A stretch of 64,000 bases of DNA from Ruminococcus sp. Marseille-P6503 (GTDB lineage: Bacteria > Bacillota > Clostridia > Oscillospirales > Ruminococcaceae), in contig NZ_UWPB01000001.1 in NCBI RefSeq assembly GCF_900604945.1, positions 1,233,084 through 1,297,083 of the forward strand. The letters are read 5' to 3'. Made by a program: the position numbers and the translations under genes. The number at the start of each line of letters is the position of its first letter. Position 1 is the stretch's first letter. This document shows positions 1-7,251 of this stretch, piece after piece. The notes beneath the pieces are model-generated. The model was given only the letters and a program-made list of their open reading frames with translations. It had not been told where the DNA came from and searched no databases.

Positions 1-348
1 AAGGACGGCTACCTTACGGAGGTAAACGAAAGAGGCTCCAAGCTTTCCGGAGGGCAGAAGCAGCTTATAGCCTTTGCAAGAACGCTGCTTTCAGACCCGA
101 AGATACTTGTTCTGGACGAGGCTACGTCGTCTATCGACGCAAGAACCGAAAGGCTTTTACAGCAGGGGCTTATGCAGCTGCTTAAGGGCAGAACCTCGTT
201 TATCATCGCTCACCGCTTGTCAACGATCAAAAACTGTGATAAGATAATGTATATAAACAACAAGGGAATTACGGAATGCGGCTCTCACGACGAGCTGATG
301 GCGAAAAAGGGAGATTACTATCAGCTCTACACCTCGCAGCACTTGTAA
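1..348 (+). CDS. ABC transporter ATP-binding protein, C-terminal fragment
   Basis: Only the last 115 codons are present; the gene starts upstream of the window. Frame 1 reads the ABC signature LSGGQKQ (residues 19-25 of the fragment), a Walker B/D-loop stretch ILVLDEATSSID, and the H-loop IIAHRLSTI, and stops at TAA 346-348. This order and the wording of the D-loop are typical of ABC exporters with the transmembrane and ATPase domains fused (MsbA/LmrA/YheI type), which act as dimers in the cytoplasmic membrane. The substrate cannot be told. The downstream acetyltransferase lies 129 bp away with its own ribosome binding site. Confidence 0.93.
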   Translation, partial: KDGYLTEVNERGSKLSGGQKQLIAFARTLLSDPKILVLDEATSSIDARTERLLQQGLMQLLKGRTSFIIAHRLSTIKNCDKIMYINNKGITECGSHDELMAKKGDYYQLYTSQHL

Positions 349-365
349 TAGTATCGGATAGCGGC

Positions 366-384
366 TTCAATAAGGGGTACCGCC
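366..384. repeat. 19-bp dispersed repeat, copy 1
   Basis: TTCAATAAGGGGTACCGCC occurs here and again, identical, at 2652-2670. Both copies are intergenic and contain the palindrome GGTACC. The function is unknown; it may be part of a small dispersed intergenic element. Confidence 0.6.
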
Positions 385-477
385 TAAGAGTCGGGGGAAA
401 TCCGTTCATGTTATATTCCCTGCCCGTACAAACGGGCTTCCCGAGAAAGATATTATAAAGGAGGTAAAAACACGATT

Positions 478-1080
478 ATGACAGAAAAGGAAAAGATGCT
501 GGCGGGAATGCCTTACGACCCGTCGGACAAAGAGCTTACAGAGCTGAGAGTAAGGGCTCACAAGCTTTCTAAGGACTACAACGACACATATGAGGACGAT
601 TTTGAAAAAAGAAAGGAGATCCTTGACGTTCTGCTGCCTGAAAGGGAAAACGGCGCGTTTTTACAGGGCCCTGTCTATTTTGACTACGGCGTTTTCACAA
701 AGGTGGGAAAGAGCTTTTATGCAAACTTCAATTTCACCGTGCTTGACTGCTGTCCGGTTGTTATAGGCGACAACGTATTCTGCGGGCCTAACGTCACTCT
801 GGCGCCGCCAATGCATTCTTTCGACCCTGAGGAGAGAAGAATGAGGACCCGCGGCAGCGGAGAGGTATACGATATTGAGTACGCAAGACCAATCACCATC
901 GGAAACGACTGCTGGCTTGCAAGCAACGTTGTGGTCTGCGGCGGAGTTACTATAGGAGACGGCTGCGTTATCGGTGCAGGCAGCGTAGTGACAAGGGATA
1001 TTCCTCCCCGCTCTCTGGCTGCCGGAAATCCGTGCAGGGTTATCAGGCAGATCACCGACAGGGATAAGCTTAATTTTTAA
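478..1080 (+). CDS. maa: Sugar O-acetyltransferase (maltose/galactoside acetyltransferase family)
   Basis: This 200-residue protein has the N-terminal helical segment of the maltose acetyltransferase domain (about residues 6-60), followed by hexapeptide left-handed beta-helix repeats (IGDNVFCGPNVTL, ITIGNDCWLASNVVV, IGDGCVIGAGSVVTRDIP). A catalytic-type His lies in MHSFDPEER near residue 117. Members of the family transfer acetyl from acetyl-CoA to sugars such as maltose, glucose or galactosides and work as cytoplasmic trimers. The length is normal for LacA/Maa. The start is fixed by AAGGAGGT about 12 bases upstream. A strong hairpin terminator follows. The exact sugar is not determined, so the gene symbol stands for the family only. 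Confidence 0.9.
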   Translation: MTEKEKMLAGMPYDPSDKELTELRVRAHKLSKDYNDTYEDDFEKRKEILDVLLPERENGAFLQGPVYFDYGVFTKVGKSFYANFNFTVLDCCPVVIGDNVFCGPNVTLAPPMHSFDPEERRMRTRGSGEVYDIEYARPITIGNDCWLASNVVVCGGVTIGDGCVIGAGSVVTRDIPPRSLAAGNPCRVIRQITDRDKLNF

Positions 1081-1117
1081 TAAAAGACGAAGCGAAAAAT
1101 CATTCTCCGTTAAATGC

Positions 1118-1176
1118 AAACGGCGGACGATACCTTTGCTGCGTATTGCAGCAAAGATACCGTCCGCCGTTTTTTT
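1118..1176. terminator. Strong, probably bidirectional intrinsic terminator
   Basis: A long near-perfect inverted repeat (AACGGCGGACG ... CGTCCGCCGTT with a second matched block CTTTGCTGC/GCAGCAAAG around a GTATT loop) is followed by TTTTTTT. It lies between the convergent acetyltransferase and apgM genes. Confidence 0.9.
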
Positions 1177-1212
1177 ACATGATCCCGCGGCTTTTATTTT
1201 AAAGCGGCAGGC

Positions 1213-2424
1213 TTACAGATCAAAGAACATCTGCATAAGAGTATGACCCTTGTCTACATAAAGCCCCGTATTCTTTGCGGTTTCCTCGGTAAACTCAGGC
1301 TGACCCGCTGTTTCCGCGGCTTTATGATACATCATAAACGGAATGGGGTCGTTGGTATGAGTTTTCAGCGAAAGAGGCGTTGCATGGTCGGGACAGATAA
1401 GTATTTTATAATCGTCGTACTGCTCCAGCGCGCTCAGAACAGGTCCCAGAATCTTTTCGTCTATCAGCTCGAGGGAGCTTTTCTTGTTTTCGATCTCATG
1501 ACGGTGACCGCACTCGTCGGGAGCTTCAACGTGGATATAGACAAAATCCTGACCCTTTGCAAGCTCGTCTATGCACGCCTGAGCCTTTCCTTCAAAATTT
1601 GTGTCAATATAGCCGGTAGCTCCCGGAACGTCGACAACGTTCATTCCGCTGAATTTTCCGATCCCTTTAAGCAGATCCACCGCGGAGATCATAGAGCCTT
1701 TGAGCTTATACTTCTCCTCAAAGGGCGTAAGCGCTTTTCTTACTCCCTCGCCCCAGAACCACATAGAGTTCGCAGGTCTTTTGCCGTCGGCTATCCTTGC
1801 TTTATTCACCGGGTGATCCTTCAGCAGGTCATAGCTTTTTACCATCATATCATACAGCGCGGCGGCGTTCTTATGCCTTGGTATGTACTCCTTTACAGGT
1901 CTGCCGGTAATATCGTGAGGAGGAGTCAGCGTTCCCACGTCGAGAGTTCCGTTATTCCAAATCAGGCAATGACGGTAGGAAACGCCTGAATACAGCTGAA
2001 ATTCATCGCTGTTGAAATGCTCGGCAAGATATTCGATAAGAACCTTCGCTTCCTCTGTTGAAATATCGTCGGCGCAGTAATCAAGCAGCGTCTTGTCCTC
2101 ATAATTATCCTCGTCCGAAACAGTTACAAGATTGCACCTGAAAGAAACGTCGGTAGGCTTCATATCTATGCCTATAGAGCCTGCCTCCAGCGGAGAGCGT
2201 CCGGAATAATATATCGCCGGGTCATAGCCGAGTATGGACAGGTTCGCCACGTCGGAACCGGGCTTCAGACCGTCGGCAACGCTTTTTACCAGACCTATCG
2301 TGGATTTTTTCGCCAGCTTATCCATATTCGGCGTGCGGGAAGCGCCCATCGGGGTTTTGTTCCCAAGCTCCTCAACGGGATAATCAGCCATTCCGTCGCA
2401 GAGCAGTACAACGTATTTAGTCAT
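1213..2424 (-). CDS. apgM: 2,3-bisphosphoglycerate-independent phosphoglycerate mutase, archaeal type (ApgM)
   Basis: The 403-residue product begins with the alkaline-phosphatase-superfamily metal site (VVLLCDGMADYP) and contains the family landmarks TPNMDKLA, GLKPGSDVANLSILGYDP and RSPLEAGSIG, plus C-terminal metal-site segments with VEAPDECGHR and ILICPDHATP. The enzyme interconverts 3- and 2-phosphoglycerate in glycolysis without 2,3-BPG, using two divalent metal ions in the cytoplasm. The length (about 400) matches ApgM rather than the roughly 510-residue GpmI. A GAAAGAAG ribosome binding site precedes the ATG. It is transcribed alone and ends at the shared terminator at 1118-1176. Confidence 0.93.
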   Translation of the reverse strand: MTKYVVLLCDGMADYPVEELGNKTPMGASRTPNMDKLAKKSTIGLVKSVADGLKPGSDVANLSILGYDPAIYYSGRSPLEAGSIGIDMKPTDVSFRCNLVTVSDEDNYEDKTLLDYCADDISTEEAKVLIEYLAEHFNSDEFQLYSGVSYRHCLIWNNGTLDVGTLTPPHDITGRPVKEYIPRHKNAAALYDMMVKSYDLLKDHPVNKARIADGKRPANSMWFWGEGVRKALTPFEEKYKLKGSMISAVDLLKGIGKFSGMNVVDVPGATGYIDTNFEGKAQACIDELAKGQDFVYIHVEAPDECGHRHEIENKKSSLELIDEKILGPVLSALEQYDDYKILICPDHATPLSLKTHTNDPIPFMMYHKAAETAGQPEFTEETAKNTGLYVDKGHTLMQMFFDL

Positions 2425-2869
2425 CGCAATTCTTCTTTCGTGATAATTTTCGCAGCAGACAGCGTCATTAAGCGCTCAGGCCGACGCCGTCCTATATCGC
2501 TATGTATATTCTAGCATATCCCGGCAGAAAAATCAAGGTCTTTGATTTTCAGCGGAAAGCCGCCGCCAGAGCTTCAAGCTACGGCAAAATACTTCCGCTG
2601 AAGGGACTTTAAGCCGGAGCGTTGATTTTTGCCGAGTTTAATGCTATACTTTTCAATAAGGGGTACCGCCCCGTCATTTAATTCGGAGTAAAGCCCGATG
2701 TGAGCTCGCTCTACATCGGCTGCGACGAAGCAACCTGCGCCGCAGGAGCTTAGCTCCTCAGGGTTTCAGTAGGGGGATTACATTCCTCTACTGAAAGTCT
2801 GATATGGAAACGCCTTCTAAAGAAGGCGGGGACATAGGCGCTGGGTTATAAACAATAAAATGAAACGGA
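2425..2869. other. Gene-free spacer with several hairpins
   Basis: These 445 bases hold no convincing ORF. They contain the second copy of the 19-bp repeat (2652-2670), an inverted repeat TTTCAGTAG ... CTACTGAAA at 2764-2796, an 8-bp palindromic hairpin CGCCTTCT/AGAAGGCG at 2811-2828, and smaller stems (CGATGT/ACATCG near 2696-2720; AGGAGC/GCTCCT near 2746-2760). The row of hairpins just upstream of the lipoprotein gene could be an RNA leader or a small mobile repeat. No known riboswitch was recognised. Confidence 0.5.
2652..2670. repeat. 19-bp dispersed repeat, copy 2
   Basis: Identical to positions 366-384 (TTCAATAAGGGGTACCGCC). The match ends at the next base on both sides, so the repeat unit is short. 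Confidence 0.6.
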
Positions 2870-3394
2870 ATGAAAGCAATGAAAAGAAAACTAAAAACGA
2901 TCCACTGCATATTATGCGCCTGCGTTTTGATCACTGTACCGGCAGGCTGCGGTTCGGACGAGGGCGGTCGGCAGTCAAACGCCTCAGACGGCAAGGATAA
3001 CGTCAGCGTCAGGGAAATTCTCGAAAAGGTAAAGGACAGCGGCGCAAGGCTTGACGCCTCATTTTACTTTGACGACAGCGGATTTGAGGAAAACTGCTCT
3101 AAGCTGTATTCCATTGAATATTCACAGCTGTCCGACGGCGGGATACTGTTCTGCGAATCAGGCGAATACGCGGACGAGATCACAGTTTTAAAGCCTGCCG
3201 ACGGCGACGCAGAAAACGCCGCGCGGCTGCTTGAAAAGCGCAAGGAGGCAAGAGCGGAAGTCTATGAAGGCTACAGTCCCTCCGAAGCGCAGAAAGCGCG
3301 GGACGCGGTTGTTTTTGAGAAAAACGGCTTTGCGGCGCTGGTCATAACCGACGACGCTGAATCGGTCGCTCAGCTTATTAAGGATAAGCTGTAG
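2870..3394 (+). CDS. Putative lipoprotein (DUF4358-like)
   Basis: The 174-residue protein has a lipoprotein signal peptide: a basic N terminus, a hydrophobic segment, and the lipobox VPAGC with the lipidated Cys near residue 27. It should be anchored to the outer face of the membrane. The mature part resembles the DUF4358 family of Clostridia (a GYSPSEAQKARDAVVFEKNGFAALV-type segment near the C terminus, shown here only in part as EGYSPSEAQKARDAVV). The function of that family is unknown. Either the ATG at 2870 or the one at 2879 could be used; neither has a strong Shine-Dalgarno sequence, and the second would shorten the basic region only slightly. Confidence 0.75.
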   Translation: MKAMKRKLKTIHCILCACVLITVPAGCGSDEGGRQSNASDGKDNVSVREILEKVKDSGARLDASFYFDDSGFEENCSKLYSIEYSQLSDGGILFCESGEYADEITVLKPADGDAENAARLLEKRKEARAEVYEGYSPSEAQKARDAVVFEKNGFAALVITDDAESVAQLIKDKL

Positions 3395-4000
3395 AAAATC
3401 AAACGTATCAAATTCATACAAATATAAAGCTGTATCCTTCATAGTGTGAAACCGCTGTTTTCAACAACTGCCGCGTGAGAAACGCCTGAGGAAGAGAGCC
3501 GCAGTCTGTCGTTTGACCGCTCGCATAATACGCTGCTCGGGGACAATCGCATTCTTATCCTCTCTTCCGCATATTTTTATTTCGTTTTTTCCGCTTAAAA
3601 ACTGAACGCCGATTTTGATACGATGATATCAGGATCGGCGTTTAAATTATGGTGCTGTGACTGACTATAAAATAGATATTTACCCAACGGCATAAAATTA
3701 CCCGTCACCACAAAATGATGACGGGTATTCGCTGTCAGCGATAGGATTGTCAAGCACTGACAAAATAGATGAATGATAAAAGTGGACTAAAGGGTTCGGA
3801 TTTCAGGTTTTTGCTTTTTCTTTCTGAAATTTAGTTTTTTTATTTTATAAAGCGAATTTTGTCCAATAATATAAAATGCTGAAAATCCCGCATCTACAGA
3901 ATTCTCATCATAAAAATCAACGCAGTTTGGACCTAAGGGTTCACACTGCGTTAGAGTCGTCAAATCCTAACATAATTATTCTTTCTGATTTTATAACGGC
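3395..4000. other. Long intergenic region with two hairpins
   Basis: About 600 bases with no supportable ORF. A terminator-like hairpin is at 3605-3646, and a second stem (TACCCGTCA ... TGACGGGTA, 3699-3727) lies 50 bases on. The rest is AT-rich and shows no recognisable RNA family. Two loosely similar phrases (ACTAAAGGGTTC near 3785 and CCTAAGGGTTC near 3931) may be decayed repeats. Confidence 0.45.
3605..3646 (+). terminator. Intrinsic terminator after the DUF4358-like gene
   Basis: AACGCCGAT pairs with ATCGGCGTT, with inner pairing TGATA/TATCA, followed by TTTAAATTAT. It lies about 210 bases beyond the lipoprotein stop. Confidence 0.6.
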
Positions 4001-4903
4001 TCATGATCCTACTATTGTTCCTCCGTTTGGATGAAGCACCTGACCAGTCATGTAGCTTGAATCGTCAGAAGCAAGAAATACATAGCATGGCGAAACCTCA
4101 CAGGGCTGACCAGCTCTCATCATAGGTACCTTTGATGTTTTAGCGCCGAAGGTCTTTACTTCTTCAGCTGAAAACGATGCAGGTATCAGCGGTGTCCAAA
4201 TAGGACCGGGAGCAACCGCGTTGACTCTTATTCCTTTTTCTGCAAGCGACTGTGAGAGCGATCTTGTCAAAGATACTATCGCGCCTTTAGTCGAGCTGTA
4301 ATCAATTAGATCCTTATTACCTTGGTATGCAGTTACAGACGCAGTATTTATTATGCAGCATCCCTTTCTCATGTAAGGCAGAGCGTATTGTATAAGATAA
4401 AAGAATGAAAATACATTATTTCTGAAAGTCAATTCAAGCTGTTCATGAGAAATATCAAGAATACTTCTCTGAACAAACTGAACTGCATGATTATTAACCA
4501 GAATATCAAGCTTGCCAAAACAGTCTACTGTTTTTTCTACGCATTGTTTGGCAAATTGGGGATTCTTTAAATCTCCTTGTATAAGTAGGCACTTTCCTCC
4601 AAGCTGTTTTATTCTTTCGGCTGTTTCCTTTGCGTCTTGTTCCTCGTCATAGTAAACAATCGCGGCGTTTGCTCCTTCTTTTACAAAATCATACGCAACA
4701 GCTCTTCCTATGCCGCTGTCTCCTCCGGTAATCAAAGCGGTTTTATTTTCAAGCTTGCGGCAGCTTTTACCGCATTCAGAAATTGGTCTGGGTTTCATTA
4801 AGTATTCCAGTCCGGGCTGCTTATTCTGGCGCTGCGGCGGAAAAGAAATCGGAATTTCTCTGCAATCGGTCATGTAACCATAGTTATTGTTATTTTTCAT
4901 CAT
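4001..4903 (-). CDS. SDR family NAD(P)-dependent oxidoreductase
   Basis: This is a 300-residue classical short-chain dehydrogenase with an extra N-terminal tail of about 50 residues. Landmarks are the cofactor motif TGGDSGIGR (59-67), NNHA (137-140, a variant of NNAG), the catalytic Ser in INTASV (about 189), and the catalytic pair in YSSTKG (Tyr202, Lys206). The N-terminal extension and the GGDSGIGRAVA wording match the general-stress branch (B. subtilis YdaD/GSP39, YhxC/YhxD, E. coli YghA). The substrate is unknown. AAGGAGG precedes the start, where two ATG codons are adjacent. It appears to be monocistronic. Confidence 0.9.
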   Translation of the reverse strand: MMKNNNNYGYMTDCREIPISFPPQRQNKQPGLEYLMKPRPISECGKSCRKLENKTALITGGDSGIGRAVAYDFVKEGANAAIVYYDEEQDAKETAERIKQLGGKCLLIQGDLKNPQFAKQCVEKTVDCFGKLDILVNNHAVQFVQRSILDISHEQLELTFRNNVFSFFYLIQYALPYMRKGCCIINTASVTAYQGNKDLIDYSSTKGAIVSLTRSLSQSLAEKGIRVNAVAPGPIWTPLIPASFSAEEVKTFGAKTSKVPMMRAGQPCEVSPCYVFLASDDSSYMTGQVLHPNGGTIVGS

Positions 4904-5045
4904 AAATACCTCCTTGATATTATTTTATACAGTTACCTGTTAAAATGTAACGAGGTTTTGAGTTGTTAACGTATATTTTCATTTCATATCTACGTTAATT
5001 GGGTATATCTATTCCGTAAAAAGTAATACTAATTACGGTGATAAT

Positions 5046-5285
5046 ATGGTAAGAAAGGTTTATGTTGAGGTAACGGCAAAGTTTGATACAGAGGGAAACA
5101 TAACTCCGCTTTCCGTAACATGGGAGGACGGTACGGTTTATGAGATCGACAGAATTCTTGACAAACGCAGGGCGGCAAGTCTTAAAGCGGGAGGTATCGG
5201 AATGAGGTATACCTGCCGCATTTCAGGTCAGCGGTCCTATTTGTATTATGAGGAGCCAAGATGGTTTGTTGAGGGGAAAAGGTAA
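5046..5285 (+). CDS. Small conserved hypothetical protein
   Basis: This 79-residue protein resembles a group of short proteins widespread in Clostridia that begin with the pattern VYVEVTAxFxxxGxxxPLSxTWEDG and contain AASLKAGGxGxRYTCRI. No function is known for them. It is predicted soluble, with no signal peptide and a beta-rich composition. Upstream is a weak GGTGA ribosome binding site and an inverted repeat CCGTAA ... TTACGG (5013-5037) that could be an operator. A terminator follows directly. Confidence 0.8.
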   Translation: MVRKVYVEVTAKFDTEGNITPLSVTWEDGTVYEIDRILDKRRAASLKAGGIGMRYTCRISGQRSYLYYEEPRWFVEGKR

Positions 5286-5298
5286 TTTGGATAAAATT

Positions 5299-5337
5299 AA
5301 GGATACAGCGTTTATTTTAGCTGTATCCTTTTGTTTC
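5299..5337. terminator. Intrinsic terminator, bidirectional
   Basis: AAGGATACAG pairs with CTGTATCCTT, followed by TTTGTTT. In the other direction it is followed by TTAATTTTAT, so it may also serve the convergent Rpn remnant. Confidence 0.8.
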
Positions 5338-5339
5338 TG

Positions 5340-5808
5340 TTATTTATTAAGAGCGGCTTTTATCATATCGTCCGACAAGCCAAGCTCTTTTAACCTTGCT
5401 GCGATATTGGCTCTTTCTTCTTCTTTACCTTTTTCTATACCAATTCTTTCGCCTTTTTCTATGCCGATTCTTTCGCCTTTTTCTATGCCGATTCTTTCGC
5501 CTTTTTCCATACCTATCTGCTCGCCCTCACGCCTTGCATGACCTAACGCGCTGGCTTCATCGTGCAGCGCCTTTTCTCTTAATCTCGCAAGCTCCTGTAT
5601 CTTTTCATCCTCGCTCATCTGGTGTATTACCATTACCGCTTTCTGTATCTCCGGCACATTTGTCTGTCTCAGCATTTCCAGTTCCTCCTCGCTCTCCGCG
5701 TTTATCAGTTGGAGCCACAGCTCCATGCGGTTATTCTTATTTATTTTCTTGTTTATCTTTTTAAGCTCAAAAAAGTGTATCGCGCACTTTGGTGCTATAC
5801 TAAAAAAG
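5340..5808 (-). pseudogene. Rpn family nuclease/putative transposase, C-terminal remnant cut by an IS3 element
   Basis: Reading on the minus strand, about 155 codons match the C-terminal part of Rpn (recombination-promoting nuclease, PD-(D/E)XK) proteins: a CAIHFFELKKI segment, ELWLQLINAESEEELEML, then EIQKAVMVIHQMSEDEK and a charged tail. The N-terminal nuclease domain is absent. The frame runs into the IS end at 5809, and the 230 bases beyond the far IS end do not encode the missing part. The tail contains GERIGIEK repeated three times, encoded by a 24-bp tandem repeat (5443-5514). The apparent upstream start at 5975 lies inside the IS and is not genuine. Confidence 0.8.
5443..5514. repeat. 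24-bp tandem repeat, three units
   Basis: Unit ATTCTTTCGCCTTTTTCTAT plus GCCG, three contiguous copies (5443, 5467, 5491) with minor variation in the last. It encodes the GERIGIEK repeat of the Rpn C terminus. Such repeats vary in copy number by slippage and are common in Rpn proteins. Confidence 0.85.
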
Positions 5809-5858
5809 TGGACAGCAAAATACGAAAGAGGTATAATAATAAAAAAGGAGAGAATCAC

Positions 5859-6143
5859 ATGGAAAACACCAAGTATACAGAGGAATTCAAGCAAAGCATA
5901 GTAAGCTTGTATGAATCCGGAAAAAGCAGCGCGCAGATATGCAAAGAATACGGAATGAGCAGTTCCACGTTGCATAAATGGATCAAAAAATATACAAAAG
6001 TCCAGGTTTCAGAAACTGAAACCATGACCATGGCTGAAATCAAAAAAATGCAAAAGAAATTAGCCTTGCTTGAGGAGGAAAATATCATATTAAAAAAAGC
6101 GATGGCTATCTTCTCAAGGGAATCCGGGAAAGAGTCGAACTGA
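5859..6143 (+). CDS. IS3-family transposase OrfA (HTH protein)
   Basis: This 94-residue protein has an N-terminal helix-turn-helix (YTEEFKQSIVSLYESGKS ... STLHKWIKKY) that binds the IS ends, and a C-terminal leucine-rich coiled coil (KKMQKKLALLEEENIILKKA) for multimerisation. The ATG at 5859 follows AAAAAGGAGAG. At 6092-6098 a run of seven A lies in the codons that a -1 slip would re-pair; slipping moves reading from the OrfA phase to the OrfB phase, giving the OrfAB transposase. An in-frame start further upstream (5622) lies outside the IS and is not used. Confidence 0.9.
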   Translation: MENTKYTEEFKQSIVSLYESGKSSAQICKEYGMSSSTLHKWIKKYTKVQVSETETMTMAEIKKMQKKLALLEEENIILKKAMAIFSRESGKESN

Positions 6144-6190
6144 TTACCCGGCTTTCAAAGGAGCATTCCATCAAACTTCTGTGCAAAGTT

Positions 6191-6997
6191 TTGAAGGTAG
6201 CCAGAAGCACATATTACAGCATTTTAAATCATAAAGCGTCCGGCCGTGAAATAGAAAACAATACTCTTAAGTCAAAAATATTCAAAATTTACTGTGATAA
6301 TCGAAAAGTATATGGATGCATAAAAATCACCCGTATATTGCGAGACAACGGTTATCCGAAATTAAGTGTAAACCGTGTTTCAAGACTTATGAAACAGCTC
6401 GGTATCAGATCTGTAACTATCAGAAAATTCAAGAATTACCGAAATAAGCAAAATGAACATTCTGAACTTAAAAATCTGGTGAATCAGAATTTTTCCGCTC
6501 AAAAGCCAAATCAGATATGGCTTTCAGATATTACGTATATCCACACCGTAAAGCATGGCTGGACTTACCTTGCGAGCGTTCTGGATGTTTGTACAAGAAA
6601 AATCGTCGGTTACAGTTATGGAAGAAAAATGGATCGTTCTCTTGTTATTTCCGCGCTTACAAAAGCATGGCAAAATCAGAACTATCCGAATAATGTTATT
6701 CTTCACAGCGATCGCGGAAGCCAGTATACTTCTTCTGAATATATTGCGGCCGCCGAGAGGATGGGCTTCAGGCTTTCATACAGTAAAAAAGGCTGTCCTT
6801 TTGATAACGCTCCCATGGAATCTTTTCATTCTGTTTTGAAGAAGGAAGAAGTCTACCTGAAACACTATTCTTCTTTCGACGAGGCTAAAATCAGACTTTT
6901 TGATTATATTAATGGCTTTTATAATCGTAATCGCGTTCACTCGTCTATTAATTACTTGTCGCCCGTTCAATTTGAAAAATCTTTACTTCAATCTTAA
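6191..6997 (+). CDS. IS3-family transposase OrfB (DDE integrase core)
   Basis: The 268-residue frame carries an HTH_21-like segment and an rve integrase core with the DDE triad: Asp in LSDITYIHT, Asp in ILHSDRGSQY, Glu in NAPMESFHSVLKKE. The same phase is open upstream to the A7 slippery run at 6092, where it reads ITRLSKEHSIKLL, typical of the OrfB N terminus. The real product is therefore probably the OrfAB fusion of about 350 residues rather than a protein starting at 6191. The frame appears intact, so the element may be active. Confidence 0.92.
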   Translation: MKVARSTYYSILNHKASGREIENNTLKSKIFKIYCDNRKVYGCIKITRILRDNGYPKLSVNRVSRLMKQLGIRSVTIRKFKNYRNKQNEHSELKNLVNQNFSAQKPNQIWLSDITYIHTVKHGWTYLASVLDVCTRKIVGYSYGRKMDRSLVISALTKAWQNQNYPNNVILHSDRGSQYTSSEYIAAAERMGFRLSYSKKGCPFDNAPMESFHSVLKKEEVYLKHYSSFDEAKIRLFDYINGFYNRNRVHSSINYLSPVQFEKSLLQS

Positions 6998-7156
6998 TCC
7001 TTTTCGCCTTTTTCTGTCCAGATTATTGACTATGGTTCAGCCTCCGTTACGTCTGTTTTCCGTCCTTTTTCTAACTTCATTATATCATACTATGCCAATC
7101 ATTGCAAGCTTTATAAAAGTAAATTTTACTTCGGTCCCAGTGGAGCCGAAGTTAAT

Positions 7157-7190
7157 AAAACAAGGGCACAGATAACTGTACCCTTGTTTT
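7157..7190 (-). terminator. Intrinsic terminator of the FIVAR surface-protein gene
   Basis: AAAACAAGGG pairs with CCCTTGTTTT, with inner pairing CAG/CTG. On the minus strand it is followed by TTTTATTAAC, and it lies about 60 bases after the stop at 7252. Confidence 0.8.
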
Positions 7191-7251
7191 TGCTTTCAGC
7201 GCTAAAGTCAAGTCGGAAGCATTGAAATAAACCATGAAGATGTAAAGGAGG

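Larger units (their letters stand above)
5809..7020 (+). mobile_element. IS3-family insertion sequence
   Basis: A 1212-bp element begins TGGACAG and ends CTGTCCA. The outer 24 bases of the two ends match as imperfect inverted repeats (about 18 of 24 positions, including the TGGACAG tip, AAAA and CGAAA). It contains overlapping orfA and orfB in the phase typical of IS3. No target duplication of 3 bp or more is visible (left flank AAAAAAG, right flank GATTATT), which suggests an old insertion or a deletion next to it. Confidence 0.88.

Noticed and set aside
5443..5514. CRISPR-like regular repeat
   Set aside because: The 24-bp units are contiguous without spacers and encode the GERIGIEK repeat of an Rpn tail.
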